DNA from: CAVVJA01 sp963779485
Lineage (GTDB): Bacteria; Actinomycetota; Actinomycetes; Mycobacteriales; Jatrophihabitantaceae
Length of the DNA: 64,000 nucleotides
Assembly (NCBI GenBank): GCA_963779485.1
Contig: CAVZYJ010000013.1
Location: forward strand, 310,001-374,000
Direction of reading: 5' to 3'
The notes below the pieces were generated by a model. The model searched no databases, was not told the DNA's origin, and saw nothing but the letters and a program-made list of their open reading frames with translations. The position numbers were made by a program, and so were the translations under genes. Numbering within the stretch: the stretch's first letter is position 1; the number at the start of each line of letters is the position of its first letter. Below, piece after piece: positions 1 through 8,725 of this stretch.

Positions 1-1798
1 ATGCGCGGGCGGGCCGGGCCTCGGTCCGAAGCCGGCGGCGATCCGCGAACGGGCTCCGCCGCCCGGCGCACCGCCTCCGTCTCCAGGTAGGAGCGGAAGC
101 CGCCGGCGCCGAAGGCCGGACAGGTCCACGGCCGCGAGGCCAGTACGAGCCGGGTTCCCGGCTGCTCGAGCCACCGCAGCACGCACTCGGTCTCCTCGGC
201 GAGCGCGGCGGGCAGCGGCCCGGGGCGCAGCGCGTCCGGCAGCACCGTGTCCGCCGTCGCCCGCAACGCATCGATCACCGGACCGGGCGGCGCTCCCCGT
301 ACCGCGACACCCGCGGCTGCCAGCCGACCATGCTTGACCACGGACAACTCCCACCCGCCCGAGCCATCAGGGTGCGCGGCGACGAACTCCTCGATGACCG
401 TGAGCGAGGCGATCCGCTGCATCCGCGCGCAGGCGCGAACGACCGCAGCGATGCGATCCCGGACGACGGCGGCGTGTTCAAACCGTTCGTCGGCGGACAG
501 CCGAGCCAGCCGGTCGCGCAGCGGGTCCACGAGCGGCCGGACATCGCCGGACCAGGACGCTCGGACGAGCTGGGCCAGCGCGTTGTAGGCCTCGGGCGAT
601 TGGCCGCCCTCGCACGGCGCCCGGCACCGCCCGATGCCGGCGAGGATGCACGCCGCCCGCACCGCGCGCCGGACCGATAGCCGATCGGTGCACTGGCGCA
701 ATGGCACCGCGTCGTGGATCGCATCTCGTACCGCCTCGGCTTGACGGGTCGAGCGCAGTGGGCCGAGATAGGCCGCACCGTCGAGGTGGATCGCGTGGAC
801 GACCGACAGGCGGGGAAACGGCTCGTTGGTCAGCTTCAGCCAGACGGATCGCTCGGGGAACTTCGATCGACGGTTGTAGCGCGGTTTGTGCGCGGCGATC
901 AGCCGCAGTTCGCGGACCTGGGCTTCGAGGGCGTGCGCGCATTCGATCGGGTCGACGCGCTCGGCCAGCCCGACCATCTCGCCCATCCGGCTGCGGGTCT
1001 CGCTGGCGACGAAGTACTGGCGGACCCGGGCGCGCAGGTTGCGACTCGTCCCGATGTAGAGCGGCGTGCCTGAGGCGTCGCGGAAGACGTAGACGCCCGG
1101 GACCGGTCGGCAGCTCGTCGGCCAGATGCCGTTTGCGGCGCTGGGCGTCGCTCACCTGCGCGGTGAACGCGCGCAGCTCAGGCAGGGACTGCACGCCGAG
1201 ATTGCCGAGCCGGCCGAGGAGTGCGTGCAACACGTCGACGGTGGCCCGCGCATCGGCCAGGGCCCGGTGGACCGGCTGGGTGCTGGCCTCGAAGTAGGTC
1301 GCGAGGGTGGCCAGCTTGCAGTCCGGTACCTCGTCGCGGGTCAGCACCCGACGGGCCAGGAGCGCGGTGTCGACCACCGCATAGCCAGGCCACCGCAACC
1401 CGCGGGCCTGGCAGGCCAGCCGGAGAAAGCCCACGTCGAACGGGGCGTTGTGCGCGACCAGGACGCTGCCGGCGGCGAACTCGAGGAAGGACGGGCAACA
1501 CCACCGCGATCGACGGCGCGTCGCAGACCATCGCGTCCGTGATGCCGGTGAGCACGCTCACGAACGGCGTGATCCCAACGCCCGGGTCGACCAGCGTCTG
1601 AAACTCGCCGATGACCTCGCCCGCGCGAACCTTGACCGCGCCGATCTCGGTGATCCCGTCGTTGCCCGCTCGGCCGCCCGTGGTCTCGAGGTCGACGACT
1701 GTGAACGTCGTCTCGCGCAGCGGCTCGTCCAGTTCGTCCAGGCTCAGCTGCTCGTACCGACGACCCGGGACGGCTGGGATCGTGGTCGAGACGGTCAC
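1..1798 (-). pseudogene. DEDDh 3'-5' exonuclease fused to UvrC/Cho-like GIY-YIG nuclease (frameshifted, runs off the window)
   Basis: Reading on the minus strand, the N-terminal frame has a DEDDh exonuclease start (VVDLETTGG, the D-x-E motif). A second frame continues with HNAPFDVGFL and HRALADARATVDVL, completing the exonuclease. A third frame carries a GIY-YIG module (GVYVFRDASGTPLYIGTS) and a UvrC-like middle region with CRAPCEGG. The frames join only if single bases are corrected near 1491-1496 and 1094-1099. This matches the M. tuberculosis Rv2191 family, exonuclease plus Cho-like domain, probably used in DNA repair. The RipC/PimB' neighbours agree with that locus. The third frame is still open at base 1, so the C-terminus is missing. 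Sequencing error is more likely than decay because all three parts are well conserved. Confidence 0.85.
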
Positions 1799-1857
1799 GC
1801 CCGGGACGGTAGGCGCGGGGTCTGACGAAATCGGCCAGGCGCGCGGAGCCTGCGGAT

Positions 1858-1869
1858 TACCGTGATCTT
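1858..1869 (+). promoter_or_regulatory. Leaderless -10 element for the NYN gene
   Basis: TACCGT (1858-1863) followed by a 6-nt spacer directly abuts the ATG at 1870, and no Shine-Dalgarno sequence is present. TANNNT placed 6-8 nt before the start codon is the usual geometry of leaderless actinobacterial transcripts, and the same arrangement recurs through this window. Confidence 0.5.
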
Positions 1870-3201
1870 ATGGCCCGCATCGAGCAGGACGCCCCTGCGC
1901 CGGACATTCCGGAGCAGCCGTTGCTCATCGAGCCAGTGCGGCAGCGGTTGATCAACGTCGCCTCCGAGGTGCTCGGCCGGCTCGCCCCGGACGACGTCCC
2001 GCCGGCGCTGCGGGGCATTGCCCGGTTCACACCGGCGAAGCGGGCTCGACTGGGGGCGACGGCGCTGGCCGCGGCGCTGGACGCGGACGAGACGTTCCGG
2101 ACCCGGGTTGCGGACGTCGTCGCCGAGGCCTCGACCCAGCTCGTCGAGGCGCTGCGGTCCGGCGCGCCGACTGCCGCCTCCGACCCGATCGACACCGCGG
2201 TCGTCGCCTACCTGATCCGCCCGGCCGGTTGGCCGGCCATTCTCGCCGAAGCGACCGCACAGTGGTCGGCCGAGCATGTCGCTGCGACCGATAGCGCGCT
2301 TCGGGTCGAGATCGCTGCATTACGCGATCAGATCGCGGCACTTAGCCGGGAAGCCCGTGGTTCGGGGGAACGCGAAAGAACGGCGGTGGCGCAAGCTCGC
2401 GAAGACTCGGCCGCGGAGATCGGTGAGCTGCGGGGCCGGATTCGCAGCCTCTCCGCCCAGTTGCAGGCCGCGCAGCACAGCGTTGCCGAGGCGCAGCGGT
2501 CCGGCGAGGAGAACATCCGGCGCCTTGAGACCGAGGCGACGGCGCGCGACGCCGAGCTCCGGCGCGCCCGGTCGCGCATCACCGAGCTGGAGCGGGCCGT
2601 CGAAGCCGCGCGGCGCGGTGCCCGCGTAGCCCGTGACATCGACGACGCCCGCTTGTGGCTTCTGGTCGACACGCTGACCGAAGCGGCCTCCGGTATCCGG
2701 CGAGAACTGTCGTTGCCGCCGCCCACCCGGCGACCCGCTGACGGTGTCGCCGGTCCGGGCCCAGCGGTCCCTGACCGTCGCTACACCGACGATCCGGCGG
2801 CGCTCGACCGCCTGCTCGCGCTGCCCCATCCGCACCTGATCGTGGATGGATACAACGTCACCAAGGCCGGGTATCCGGACCTGCCCCTCGCCGGGCAGCG
2901 GACCCGGTTGATCGCCGGGCTGGCCGGCCTTTCCGGCCAGGCGCGAGTAGAGATCACGCTGGCCTTCGATGGCGGGGAGCGGCCGCCGGCAGCTCCGGCG
3001 ACACCGCGGGGCGTACGGGTCTTGTTCAGTGCCGCGACCGAGACGGCCGACGATCTGATCCGCCGGTTGGTTTCCGCCGAACCGGATGGCCGACCCATCG
3101 TCGTGGTCACCTCGGATCAGCAGGTCCAACGGGACGTGCAGCGAGCTGGTGCGTGGGCGGTGCCGTCGGCCGTTTTGCTTCGCCGTCTCGGCCAGAGTTG
3201 A
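1870..3201 (+). CDS. NYN (YacP-like PIN-fold) domain protein with coiled coil
   Basis: This 443-residue protein has an all-alpha N-terminal half, a long charged heptad-rich coiled coil (about residues 135-260) and a C-terminal NYN domain of the YacP/DUF901 type. The domain opens with LIVDGYNVTKAGYP, continues with ITLAFDGGERPP and ends with IVVVTSDQQVQRDVQ. These acidic positions (DGYN, DGG, TSD) form the metal site of PIN/NYN RNases. It is predicted to bind or cut RNA; the substrate is unknown. Relatives in actinobacteria are annotated as RNA-binding proteins. It is divergent from the exonuclease gene and has its own leaderless promoter. Confidence 0.85.
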   Translation: MARIEQDAPAPDIPEQPLLIEPVRQRLINVASEVLGRLAPDDVPPALRGIARFTPAKRARLGATALAAALDADETFRTRVADVVAEASTQLVEALRSGAPTAASDPIDTAVVAYLIRPAGWPAILAEATAQWSAEHVAATDSALRVEIAALRDQIAALSREARGSGERERTAVAQAREDSAAEIGELRGRIRSLSAQLQAAQHSVAEAQRSGEENIRRLETEATARDAELRRARSRITELERAVEAARRGARVARDIDDARLWLLVDTLTEAASGIRRELSLPPPTRRPADGVAGPGPAVPDRRYTDDPAALDRLLALPHPHLIVDGYNVTKAGYPDLPLAGQRTRLIAGLAGLSGQARVEITLAFDGGERPPAAPATPRGVRVLFSAATETADDLIRRLVSAEPDGRPIVVVTSDQQVQRDVQRAGAWAVPSAVLLRRLGQS

Positions 3202-3202
3202 C

Positions 3203-3220
3203 GACAGTCAGGAAACTGTC
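3203..3220. promoter_or_regulatory. Small inverted repeat after the NYN gene
   Basis: GACAGT (3203-3208) and ACTGTC (3215-3220) form a 6-bp inverted repeat with a 6-nt loop, immediately after the NYN stop and about 70 bases before the next start. It could be a weak hairpin or a protein-binding palindrome in the promoter of the small CxxC gene. Confidence 0.3.
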
Positions 3221-3290
3221 AGACCGCCTTCCTAGCCTGGCCTCGACGCTGCCCGCGACCGTTGCGCGGGCCGACGCGAGGAGATTTCAG

Positions 3291-3524
3291 ATGCTCATCG
3301 ATTGCGAGACGTGCTCGGTACGGGGCGCAGCGTGCCCGAACTGTGTGATTTCCGTTTTGCTGCCCGCGCTGCCCGGTCCCAACAATGCCGTCGATCTGGA
3401 CGAATCCGAACGAAATGCCGTTTCCGTCTTCGCGGCATCCGGCCTGCTCCCACCGCTGCGGCTCGTGGCCGCCCCTGCCGAGTCGGAGGATGAGGAGCCG
3501 ATGCGGCGCCGCGACACCGCGTGA
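3291..3524 (+). CDS. Small conserved double-CxxC protein
   Basis: The 77-residue product begins MLIDCETCSVRGAACPNC, giving two CxxC pairs within the first 18 residues that could bind zinc or an iron-sulfur cluster. An acidic tail follows. The start is set by AGGAGA a few bases upstream of the ATG. Similar short proteins are found just ahead of NlpC/P60 hydrolase genes in other actinobacteria, as here. No function is known. A longer reading from 3153 lacks a ribosome site and overlaps the NYN gene, so it was not used. Confidence 0.75.
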   Translation: MLIDCETCSVRGAACPNCVISVLLPALPGPNNAVDLDESERNAVSVFAASGLLPPLRLVAAPAESEDEEPMRRRDTA

Positions 3525-3640
3525 GGCGAATTCTCCACAGACATCCGGCGTGGCGTTGCCTCTTTCCTCAACCATCCCGTAACCTTTCCGAGACCTTCCC
3601 AGCTAGTCCGGTATCCACTGTGGATGCCACTGGGCAGGAC

Positions 3641-3810
3641 ACCGCCGAATCGCACAGTTGGTCACGGCGTTCCGTACGGAACGGACAGGCCAGCGAACCG
3701 GGGACCCAAAGGTCCATGGGGTGAATCGGCGCGGCAGATCGGTCTTTCTGGTCTGTCGCGTTGTAGGGCTACTTCCGGCCCGAACCCGTCAGCTAACCCG
3801 GTAGGCGGAC
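3641..3810 (+). ncRNA. c-di-AMP riboswitch (ydaO-yuaA type)
   Basis: The 310-base gap between the small CxxC gene and the NlpC/P60 gene holds the hallmark blocks of the ydaO-yuaA class: CGCCGAATC near 3642, GCGAACCGGGGACCCA followed by GGGGTGAATCGG around 3690-3730, and CCCGAACCCGTCAGCTAACC with GTAGGCGG at 3779-3808. This class binds cyclic di-AMP. In actinobacteria it sits ahead of cell-wall hydrolase genes (rpf, NlpC/P60). The element ends a few bases before the Shine-Dalgarno sequence, so ligand binding could alter termination or translation; which one was not determined. Confidence 0.92.
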
Positions 3811-3834
3811 GAGGAAGAAGGAGTTCCGCCAATC

Positions 3835-4908
3835 GTGGCGTCAACTCGTATTGCGGCGCGCCTCCGTGTGGTCATGACGGGGCTCGTCGCGGCGGGAACG
3901 GCGGCGTTTCTGATCCCGGCCATCGCGGCCGCCGTGCCAAGGGATCCCGCCCCCGACACCGTCGCGTCGGTTACCCAACGCCTCGATGGCCTAGCCCGAC
4001 AGAGCGAGTCGCTCGCCGAGAAGTACAACGCGGCGCAGATCAACCTCGCGGCCAAGCAGAAGTCCGCCGCCAAGGCGCAGGGTGCGCTCCGGTCGGCGGT
4101 GGCGGCCTACCAGACCGCGCGGGCCCAGCTGGCAAACACCGTGAAGACGCAGTACGAGGGCGCGCAGTTCAGCACGACCGGCGCCTTGCTGACCAGCACG
4201 AACGAGGCCAACTACCTCGACAAGATCGTGGCTTTGAACCTGCTCAACGCCCACCGGAGCGCGGTCGTCTCCGAGTTGATCGGGGCTCGAGCGACGGCTG
4301 ACAAGGCCCAGAAGACTGCGGTCGGTTTGGTGCAGCAGGCCAAGGCCTTGCGGGACAACCTGAGCAAGCAACGGGCCACCGTAGACGCGCAGACCCGCAA
4401 GTACACCGACCTGTTGGCGACCCTGAACGCGCAACAGCAGGCCGCATACCGCAACCGCAACACCCCGACCTCCGCGCAGCTCGCGACCACGCAGCCCACC
4501 ACGATCCCAGCGCAGTCACCGGCACCGCCCGCCGTGGCGGGCGGCAGCGCCAAGGCCCAGACCGCCGTGGCGTACGCGCGGGCGCAGCTTGGCAAGCCCT
4601 ACGTGTGGGGGGCTGCCGGGCCCGACGCCTTCGACTGCTCCGGCTTGACCATGATGGCCTGGGCCGCCGCGGGCGTACAGCTCCCGCATTACGCACCAAC
4701 GCAAATGCAGCACGGCTCCGTCGTGCCCATCCAGATCTCGGCCATGGAGCCTGGCGATCTGATCTTCCTCTACCCCGACATCGGCCACGTGGAGATCTAT
4801 TCCGGCAACGGAATGGCCATCTCCGCCCCACAGACAGGAGACGTGGTGAAGTACGTCAGCGTCGCCTACGACATGCCGAGCATCGTCGGCGTGCGACGTA
4901 TCGCCTGA
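3835..4908 (+). CDS. NlpC/P60 peptidoglycan endopeptidase, RipC-like
   Basis: This 357-residue secreted murein hydrolase is of the Rv2190c (RipC) type. The GTG start at 3835 is preceded by GAGGAAGAAGGAG. A signal peptide (GLVAAGTAAFLIPAIAAAVP) is followed by a coiled-coil segment (about residues 40-200) and a Thr/Pro-rich linker. The C-terminal NlpC/P60 domain has the catalytic Cys in DAFDCSGLTMMAW and the His in GHVEIYSGNG. Family members cleave the D-Glu-mDAP bond of stem peptides, and the N-terminal coiled coil is usually autoinhibitory or binds an FtsX-type activator. Expression is predicted to be controlled by the c-di-AMP riboswitch upstream. Confidence 0.9.
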   Translation: MASTRIAARLRVVMTGLVAAGTAAFLIPAIAAAVPRDPAPDTVASVTQRLDGLARQSESLAEKYNAAQINLAAKQKSAAKAQGALRSAVAAYQTARAQLANTVKTQYEGAQFSTTGALLTSTNEANYLDKIVALNLLNAHRSAVVSELIGARATADKAQKTAVGLVQQAKALRDNLSKQRATVDAQTRKYTDLLATLNAQQQAAYRNRNTPTSAQLATTQPTTIPAQSPAPPAVAGGSAKAQTAVAYARAQLGKPYVWGAAGPDAFDCSGLTMMAWAAAGVQLPHYAPTQMQHGSVVPIQISAMEPGDLIFLYPDIGHVEIYSGNGMAISAPQTGDVVKYVSVAYDMPSIVGVRRIA

Positions 4909-4932
4909 GTTTCCACCCAGACCCCCTCGGGA

Positions 4933-4971
4933 GATTCGACCCCCGGCTACCCCCCGGCCGGGGGCCGAATC
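4933..4971 (+). terminator. Rho-independent-like terminator after the NlpC/P60 gene
   Basis: GATTCG-A-CCCCCGGC pairs with GCCGGGGG-C-CGAATC around a 9-base loop, giving about 14 base pairs with one mismatch, followed by TTGTCT. It lies 25 bases after the stop codon and separates the hydrolase from pimB'. Confidence 0.8.
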
Positions 4972-5036
4972 TTGTCTAGGGTCGGTTTTCGGCGCGTCGC
5001 GCCGCCCTGCCGAACCGCCATCGGCACAGCACTGCG

Positions 5037-6179
5037 ATGCTCGCAGCCGTGCGCCGGACCCTGATCGTCACCAACGACTTTCCGCCCCGCGTAGGCGGAA
5101 TCCAGTCGTTCGTGCACGCGGTCGCGATGCGGCAACCGCCAGGTTCGGTCGTCGTCTATGCCTCCGACCATGCGGGGGCCGCCGCCTTCGACACGGACCT
5201 GCCCTTCCCGGTGATCCGGCACCCGACCGGTCTGCTTCTCCCCACGCCAGGTGCTCGCCGCCGCATCGTCGCGGCGCTGGACCAGCATCGCTGCACCGCG
5301 GTCTGGTTCGGGGCGGCCGCGCCTCTCGGCTGGCTCGCGCCGGACCTGCGGCGGGCCGGAGCCGAACGCATCGTCGCCAGCACGCATGGGCACGAGGTCG
5401 GCTGGGTCATGCTGCCGGTGGGGCGCCAGGCGATGCGCCGGATCGGCGCGCGGTGCGACACCGTGACCTACCTCGGCGAGTACACCCGGCGGCGGCTGGC
5501 CCGAGCGCTCGGGCCGACAACGACGCTGCGCCGGCTCGCTCCGGGCGTCGACACCGAGCAGTTCCACCCGGGCGTGGACGACCGTACCGTCCGAGCCCGG
5601 TACGGACTTCTCGGTCGACCCGTCGTCGTCTGCGTGTCCCGCCTGGTCGCTCGGAAGGGACAGGACGTGCTGATCCGCGCGCTGCCGCGAATTCGTCAGC
5701 AGGTTCCCGACGCGGCCCTGCTGCTCGTCGGCCGACCTAATCGAGTGCGGTTCGCGCGGTCGCTGGAACGGCTGGCCGATCACGAAGGGGTAGCCGACCA
5801 CGTGATCTTCGCGGGCGGCGTTCCGGGTGACCAGTTGCCCGAGCATTACGCCGCGGGCGACGTCTTCGCGATGCCCTGCCGTACTCGCCGGCTCGGCCTC
5901 GACGTCGAGGGGCTCGGCATCGTGTACCTCGAAGCTTCTGCCGTCGCTCGGCCGGTGATCGCCGGCGAGTCGGGCGGCGCGCCAGAGGCGGTGCGCGACG
6001 GCGAGTCCGGCCGGGTAGTCGACGGTCGCGATCCGACCGTCGTGGCGGCCCGGATCATCGACCTGCTGCGAAGCCCGCCGGAACGGGAGCGGATGGGCCG
6101 CGCCGGCCGACAGTGGGTAGAGCAGGCGTGGACGTGGGATGTCGCCGCTGCCCGGCTACAGGACCTCGTGCAGGCCTGA
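5037..6179 (+). CDS. pimB: GDP-mannose-dependent alpha-(1-6)-phosphatidylinositol monomannoside mannosyltransferase PimB'
   Basis: This 380-residue GT4-family glycosyltransferase (GT-B fold) resembles Rv2188c. The N-terminus LIVTNDFPPRVGGIQSFV is the characteristic PimB' acceptor-side loop. The donor domain has CVSRLVARKGQDVLIRALP and the acidic E-x7-E region (EGLGIVYLEAS) that binds the nucleotide sugar. PimB' adds the second mannose to PIM1, making PIM2, on the cytoplasmic face of the membrane. Its presence implies that the organism makes phosphatidylinositol mannosides. The position between the RipC-like gene and the SRPBCC/ArsA genes copies the mycobacterial order. Confidence 0.9.
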   Translation: MLAAVRRTLIVTNDFPPRVGGIQSFVHAVAMRQPPGSVVVYASDHAGAAAFDTDLPFPVIRHPTGLLLPTPGARRRIVAALDQHRCTAVWFGAAAPLGWLAPDLRRAGAERIVASTHGHEVGWVMLPVGRQAMRRIGARCDTVTYLGEYTRRRLARALGPTTTLRRLAPGVDTEQFHPGVDDRTVRARYGLLGRPVVVCVSRLVARKGQDVLIRALPRIRQQVPDAALLLVGRPNRVRFARSLERLADHEGVADHVIFAGGVPGDQLPEHYAAGDVFAMPCRTRRLGLDVEGLGIVYLEASAVARPVIAGESGGAPEAVRDGESGRVVDGRDPTVVAARIIDLLRSPPERERMGRAGRQWVEQAWTWDVAAARLQDLVQA

Positions 6180-6183
6180 GCCG

Positions 6184-6591
6184 ATGCCCGGCATCCGCAT
6201 TGCCGATGAGACCTGGGTCGCGGCACCGTTGCCGGCAGTTGCCGCCGTCATCGGCGACGCGACGCGGTGGCGGGCCTGGTGGCCGGATCTGCAGCTGCAG
6301 GTCACCGAGCGGCGAGGGCTGCTCGGAGTGCGATGGGCCGTGGTCGCGACGGCCCGGGGCCTCGCGGCGACCGGAAGCATGGAGGTGTGGCTGCAGGGAT
6401 ACGCGGACGGCGTGCTACTTCACTACTACCTCCGACTGGATCCGGTCGGTCCACGAACCTCGGCTCGGCCGCTTCGGCGAGCGGGCGAGCGTCACCGGCG
6501 GCACGCGCGGCGGATCTGCTGGTCGATCAAGGACGAATTGGAAACCGGGCCGAGCCCGGCGGTGGGCGACGCTCATCCGGCGCGGCGGTAG
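6184..6591 (+). CDS. SRPBCC (polyketide cyclase-like) protein, Rv2186c-type
   Basis: The 135-residue protein begins IRIADETWVAAPLPAVAAVI, the typical entry into a START/SRPBCC fold, and continues with TRWRAWWPDLQ and a hydrophobic pocket strand (VLLHYYLRLDP). The C-terminal basic segment ends WSIKDELETG, a feature shared by the mycobacterial Rv2186c group. The ligand is unknown. It starts 4 bases after the pimB stop and is probably co-transcribed with it; an earlier in-frame ATG at 6139 lies inside pimB. Confidence 0.7.
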   Translation: MPGIRIADETWVAAPLPAVAAVIGDATRWRAWWPDLQLQVTERRGLLGVRWAVVATARGLAATGSMEVWLQGYADGVLLHYYLRLDPVGPRTSARPLRRAGERHRRHARRICWSIKDELETGPSPAVGDAHPARR

Positions 6592-6600
6592 CCTCACCGC
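6589..6600 (+). promoter_or_regulatory. Leaderless -10 element for the Rv2185c-like gene
   Basis: TAGCCT (6589-6594) plus a 6-nt spacer leads straight into the ATG at 6601. It overlaps the stop codon of the previous gene and has no Shine-Dalgarno sequence. Confidence 0.55.
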
Positions 6601-7035
6601 ATGCCCGACGAGTCCACCAAGTCGATCACGATCAACGCCGGAGCCGCCGACGTCATGGCCGTCATCGCGGATTTCGACCGGTACCCGGATTGGGCGGGAT
6701 CGATCAAGACCACCGAGGTGCTCGCCACGGGCGCCGACGGGCGGGCGGAGCGGGTCCGGTTCGCCATCGACGCGGGCGTGTTCAAGGACACCTACGAGCT
6801 CGCCTACGTCTGGAGTGGTGACCAGAAGGTGGAATGGGACCTCGTATCCGGGCAGATGCAAAAGGCGCAGCACGGCTCCTACACCCTCGACCCCAGTTCC
6901 GAAGGCACCGAGGTGACGTACTCGCTGAGCGTGGACCTCGCGATCCCGATGCTGGGCCTGCTCAAGCGGAAGGCCGAGCGGGTGATCATGGACACCGCAT
7001 TGAAGGAGCTGAAGAAGCGGGTCGAGTCGGCCTGA
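6601..7035 (+). CDS. SRPBCC family protein, Rv2185c (TB16.3)-like
   Basis: This 144-residue single-domain SRPBCC protein has MADFDRYPDW-type hallmarks (VIADFDRYPDWAGSIKTTEV), a central YVWSGDQKVEWDL strand and a C-terminal helix TALKELKKRVESA. It is the same length and in the same place as M. tuberculosis Rv2185c (TB16.3). The fold binds hydrophobic ligands; the ligand here is unknown. The ArsA-like ATPase starts 1 base after its stop, so the two are probably translated from one message. Confidence 0.82.
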   Translation: MPDESTKSITINAGAADVMAVIADFDRYPDWAGSIKTTEVLATGADGRAERVRFAIDAGVFKDTYELAYVWSGDQKVEWDLVSGQMQKAQHGSYTLDPSSEGTEVTYSLSVDLAIPMLGLLKRKAERVIMDTALKELKKRVESA

Positions 7036-7036
7036 C

Positions 7037-8233
7037 GTGCGAATCATCCTTTTCACCGGCAAGGGCGGCGTCGGCAAGACGACGACCGCCGCCGCGACGG
7101 CGATCCGTCTCGCCGACCGTGGCGTGAAGACGCTGCTCCTGTCGACCGATGCCGCGCATTCGCTGGGTGATGCCCTGGACCGCCCGCTCGGCGGCGAACC
7201 GGTCGAGATCGATCCCAGCCTGTGGGCCGTGCAGATCGATACGCAGCATCGCTTCGAAGTCGCGTGGCGAGACCTGCAGCGGTACCTGATCGACATCCTG
7301 GCTCGGGGCGGCGTCGACGCCATCGCGGCCGAGGAGCTCACCGTCCTGCCCGGGGTGGAGGAGGTTCTGGCCCTGCTCGCCGTGCGCGATCTGGCCGCGA
7401 GTGGTCAATGGGATGCGGTCGTCGTGGACTGCGCGCCGACGGCCGAGACGCTCCGGCTTCTCGCCTTGCCCGAGGCGCTCGGTTGGTACCTGCAAAAGGT
7501 GTTCCCGACCCATCGGCGGCTGGCCCGCGGCATGCGGCCCCTCGCCGTGTTGCTCGGCCGGGGCGAGGCGATCCCGTCCGACGGGGTCTTTCAGGCACTG
7601 CTGCAGCTCGCCGACGAGCTGGAATCGGTGCGGGCGATGCTGGCCGACCCGACCTTGACCACGGTGCGTCTCGTCCTCACGCCGGAATCGGTCGTGACCG
7701 CGGAGACGCGCCGCACGTTCACCGCGCTGGCTCTGTACGGGTATGCGGTGGACCTCATCATCGCCAACCGGGTCTTCCCCTCCGGCCGGGACGCGTTCCG
7801 CGCGACCTGGGTCGCCGCGCAGCGCCGCCAGCTAGACCTCGTGCGGCAATCCTTTGCGGGCCTGCCGGTTCGCGAGGTCAGCTACCGGCCGGAGGAGCCG
7901 ATCGGCGCCGACGCGTTGCGCGGCATCGCCACTGCGCTCTACGGCGAGCTACCCGGCGAGGATCCGGTCGACTACGGGGCGCCGAGCGAGCTGCTGTCGG
8001 TGGACGCTGACGGGGACGGCTACCTCCTGCGCATGTGGCTACCGCTCGTGGCTCGGACGTCGGTGGACGCCGCCCGGGCCGGCGACGATCTGGTGATCAC
8101 CGTCGGTGCCCATCGCCGGGTGCTCACCCTGCCGAGCGGCCTGCGCCGGTGCGAGGTCGTCGGCGGTGACTTCGTCAACCGGGAGCTGCGCATCCGCTTC
8201 CGGCCCGATCCGGCACTGTGGCGGCGAACGTGA
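7037..8233 (+). CDS. ArsA/GET3-like P-loop ATPase
   Basis: The 398-residue protein resembles Rv2184c. Deviant Walker A GKGGVGKTTTAAATA lies near residue 8, and LSTDAAHSLGDALD (switch region) and VVVDCAPTAETLRLL (Walker B) follow. The C-terminal ~80 residues form the HSP20-like cap found in actinobacterial ArsA homologues. No arsenic-metal cysteine triad is evident, so a role in arsenite export is unlikely; membrane-protein targeting or cell-envelope maintenance has been proposed for such paralogues. GTG start. The stop overlaps the next gene by 4 bases. Confidence 0.85.
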   Translation: MRIILFTGKGGVGKTTTAAATAIRLADRGVKTLLLSTDAAHSLGDALDRPLGGEPVEIDPSLWAVQIDTQHRFEVAWRDLQRYLIDILARGGVDAIAAEELTVLPGVEEVLALLAVRDLAASGQWDAVVVDCAPTAETLRLLALPEALGWYLQKVFPTHRRLARGMRPLAVLLGRGEAIPSDGVFQALLQLADELESVRAMLADPTLTTVRLVLTPESVVTAETRRTFTALALYGYAVDLIIANRVFPSGRDAFRATWVAAQRRQLDLVRQSFAGLPVREVSYRPEEPIGADALRGIATALYGELPGEDPVDYGAPSELLSVDADGDGYLLRMWLPLVARTSVDAARAGDDLVITVGAHRRVLTLPSGLRRCEVVGGDFVNRELRIRFRPDPALWRRT

Positions 8234-8709
8234 CGGCAGACCCGCGAGGCGAACAGGCGCGGCCCACGTCCGACGCCGGACGGCTGCTGGTCGACGCGGT
8301 ACACGAATGGGCGCGCGTGCGATTCGGCGAGGCCGGCACCGCGCATATTGCCACCGGCGCGACCGAGTGCACCTGGTGCCCGATCTGCCAGCTCATCGCG
8401 GCCCTTCGCGGCGATCGGCCGGAAGTGGCCGATAAGCTCGCGGCCGCGGCCGCGGCCGTCGTCGACGTCATCGGCGCACTGCTAGAACCGTCCGCCGGGC
8501 GAACCTCGGATCGGCCCGAATATCAGACCGCCACCCCGACCGAGGCGGCCTCGGATCCATCGGCCGGGAAAGGGGAAGGCGCAACGGCACCGCCGGCCGC
8601 GCAGGGATCGGCCCGGCCCGGCCGGGCCCCCAGCCGCGGGCGCCCGGCCGGCCCGCGGATCCAGCACATCGACCTCGATCCTGCCGCCGCGGGCGACGCG
8701 GATCGCTGA
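8230..8709 (+). CDS. Conserved hypothetical protein with CxxC motif (Rv2183c position)
   Basis: The 159-residue protein starts with GTG in the GTGA overlap with the ATPase gene; a GTG at 8218 is also in frame. The first half is helical and includes EWARVRFGEAGT and TECTWCPICQLIAAL, whose two cysteines form a CPIC pair preceded by a third Cys. The rest is a low-complexity Ala/Pro/Arg tail ending in an acidic stretch. Proteins of this kind follow the ArsA-like gene in other actinobacteria. The function is unknown. Confidence 0.65.
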   Translation: MTADPRGEQARPTSDAGRLLVDAVHEWARVRFGEAGTAHIATGATECTWCPICQLIAALRGDRPEVADKLAAAAAAVVDVIGALLEPSAGRTSDRPEYQTATPTEAASDPSAGKGEGATAPPAAQGSARPGRAPSRGRPAGPRIQHIDLDPAAAGDADR

Positions 8710-8725
8710 CGGCGGGGGTAACCGG

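Noticed and set aside
247..588. Plus-strand reading frames across 1-1800
   Set aside because: They are antisense shadows of the exonuclease/UvrC-like gene, with Arg/Ser/Ala-rich composition and no domain.
8218..8229. GTG at 8218 as start of the CxxC protein
   Set aside because: GTG 8230 gives the usual 4-base overlap with the preceding stop; the earlier one is possible but adds only four residues.
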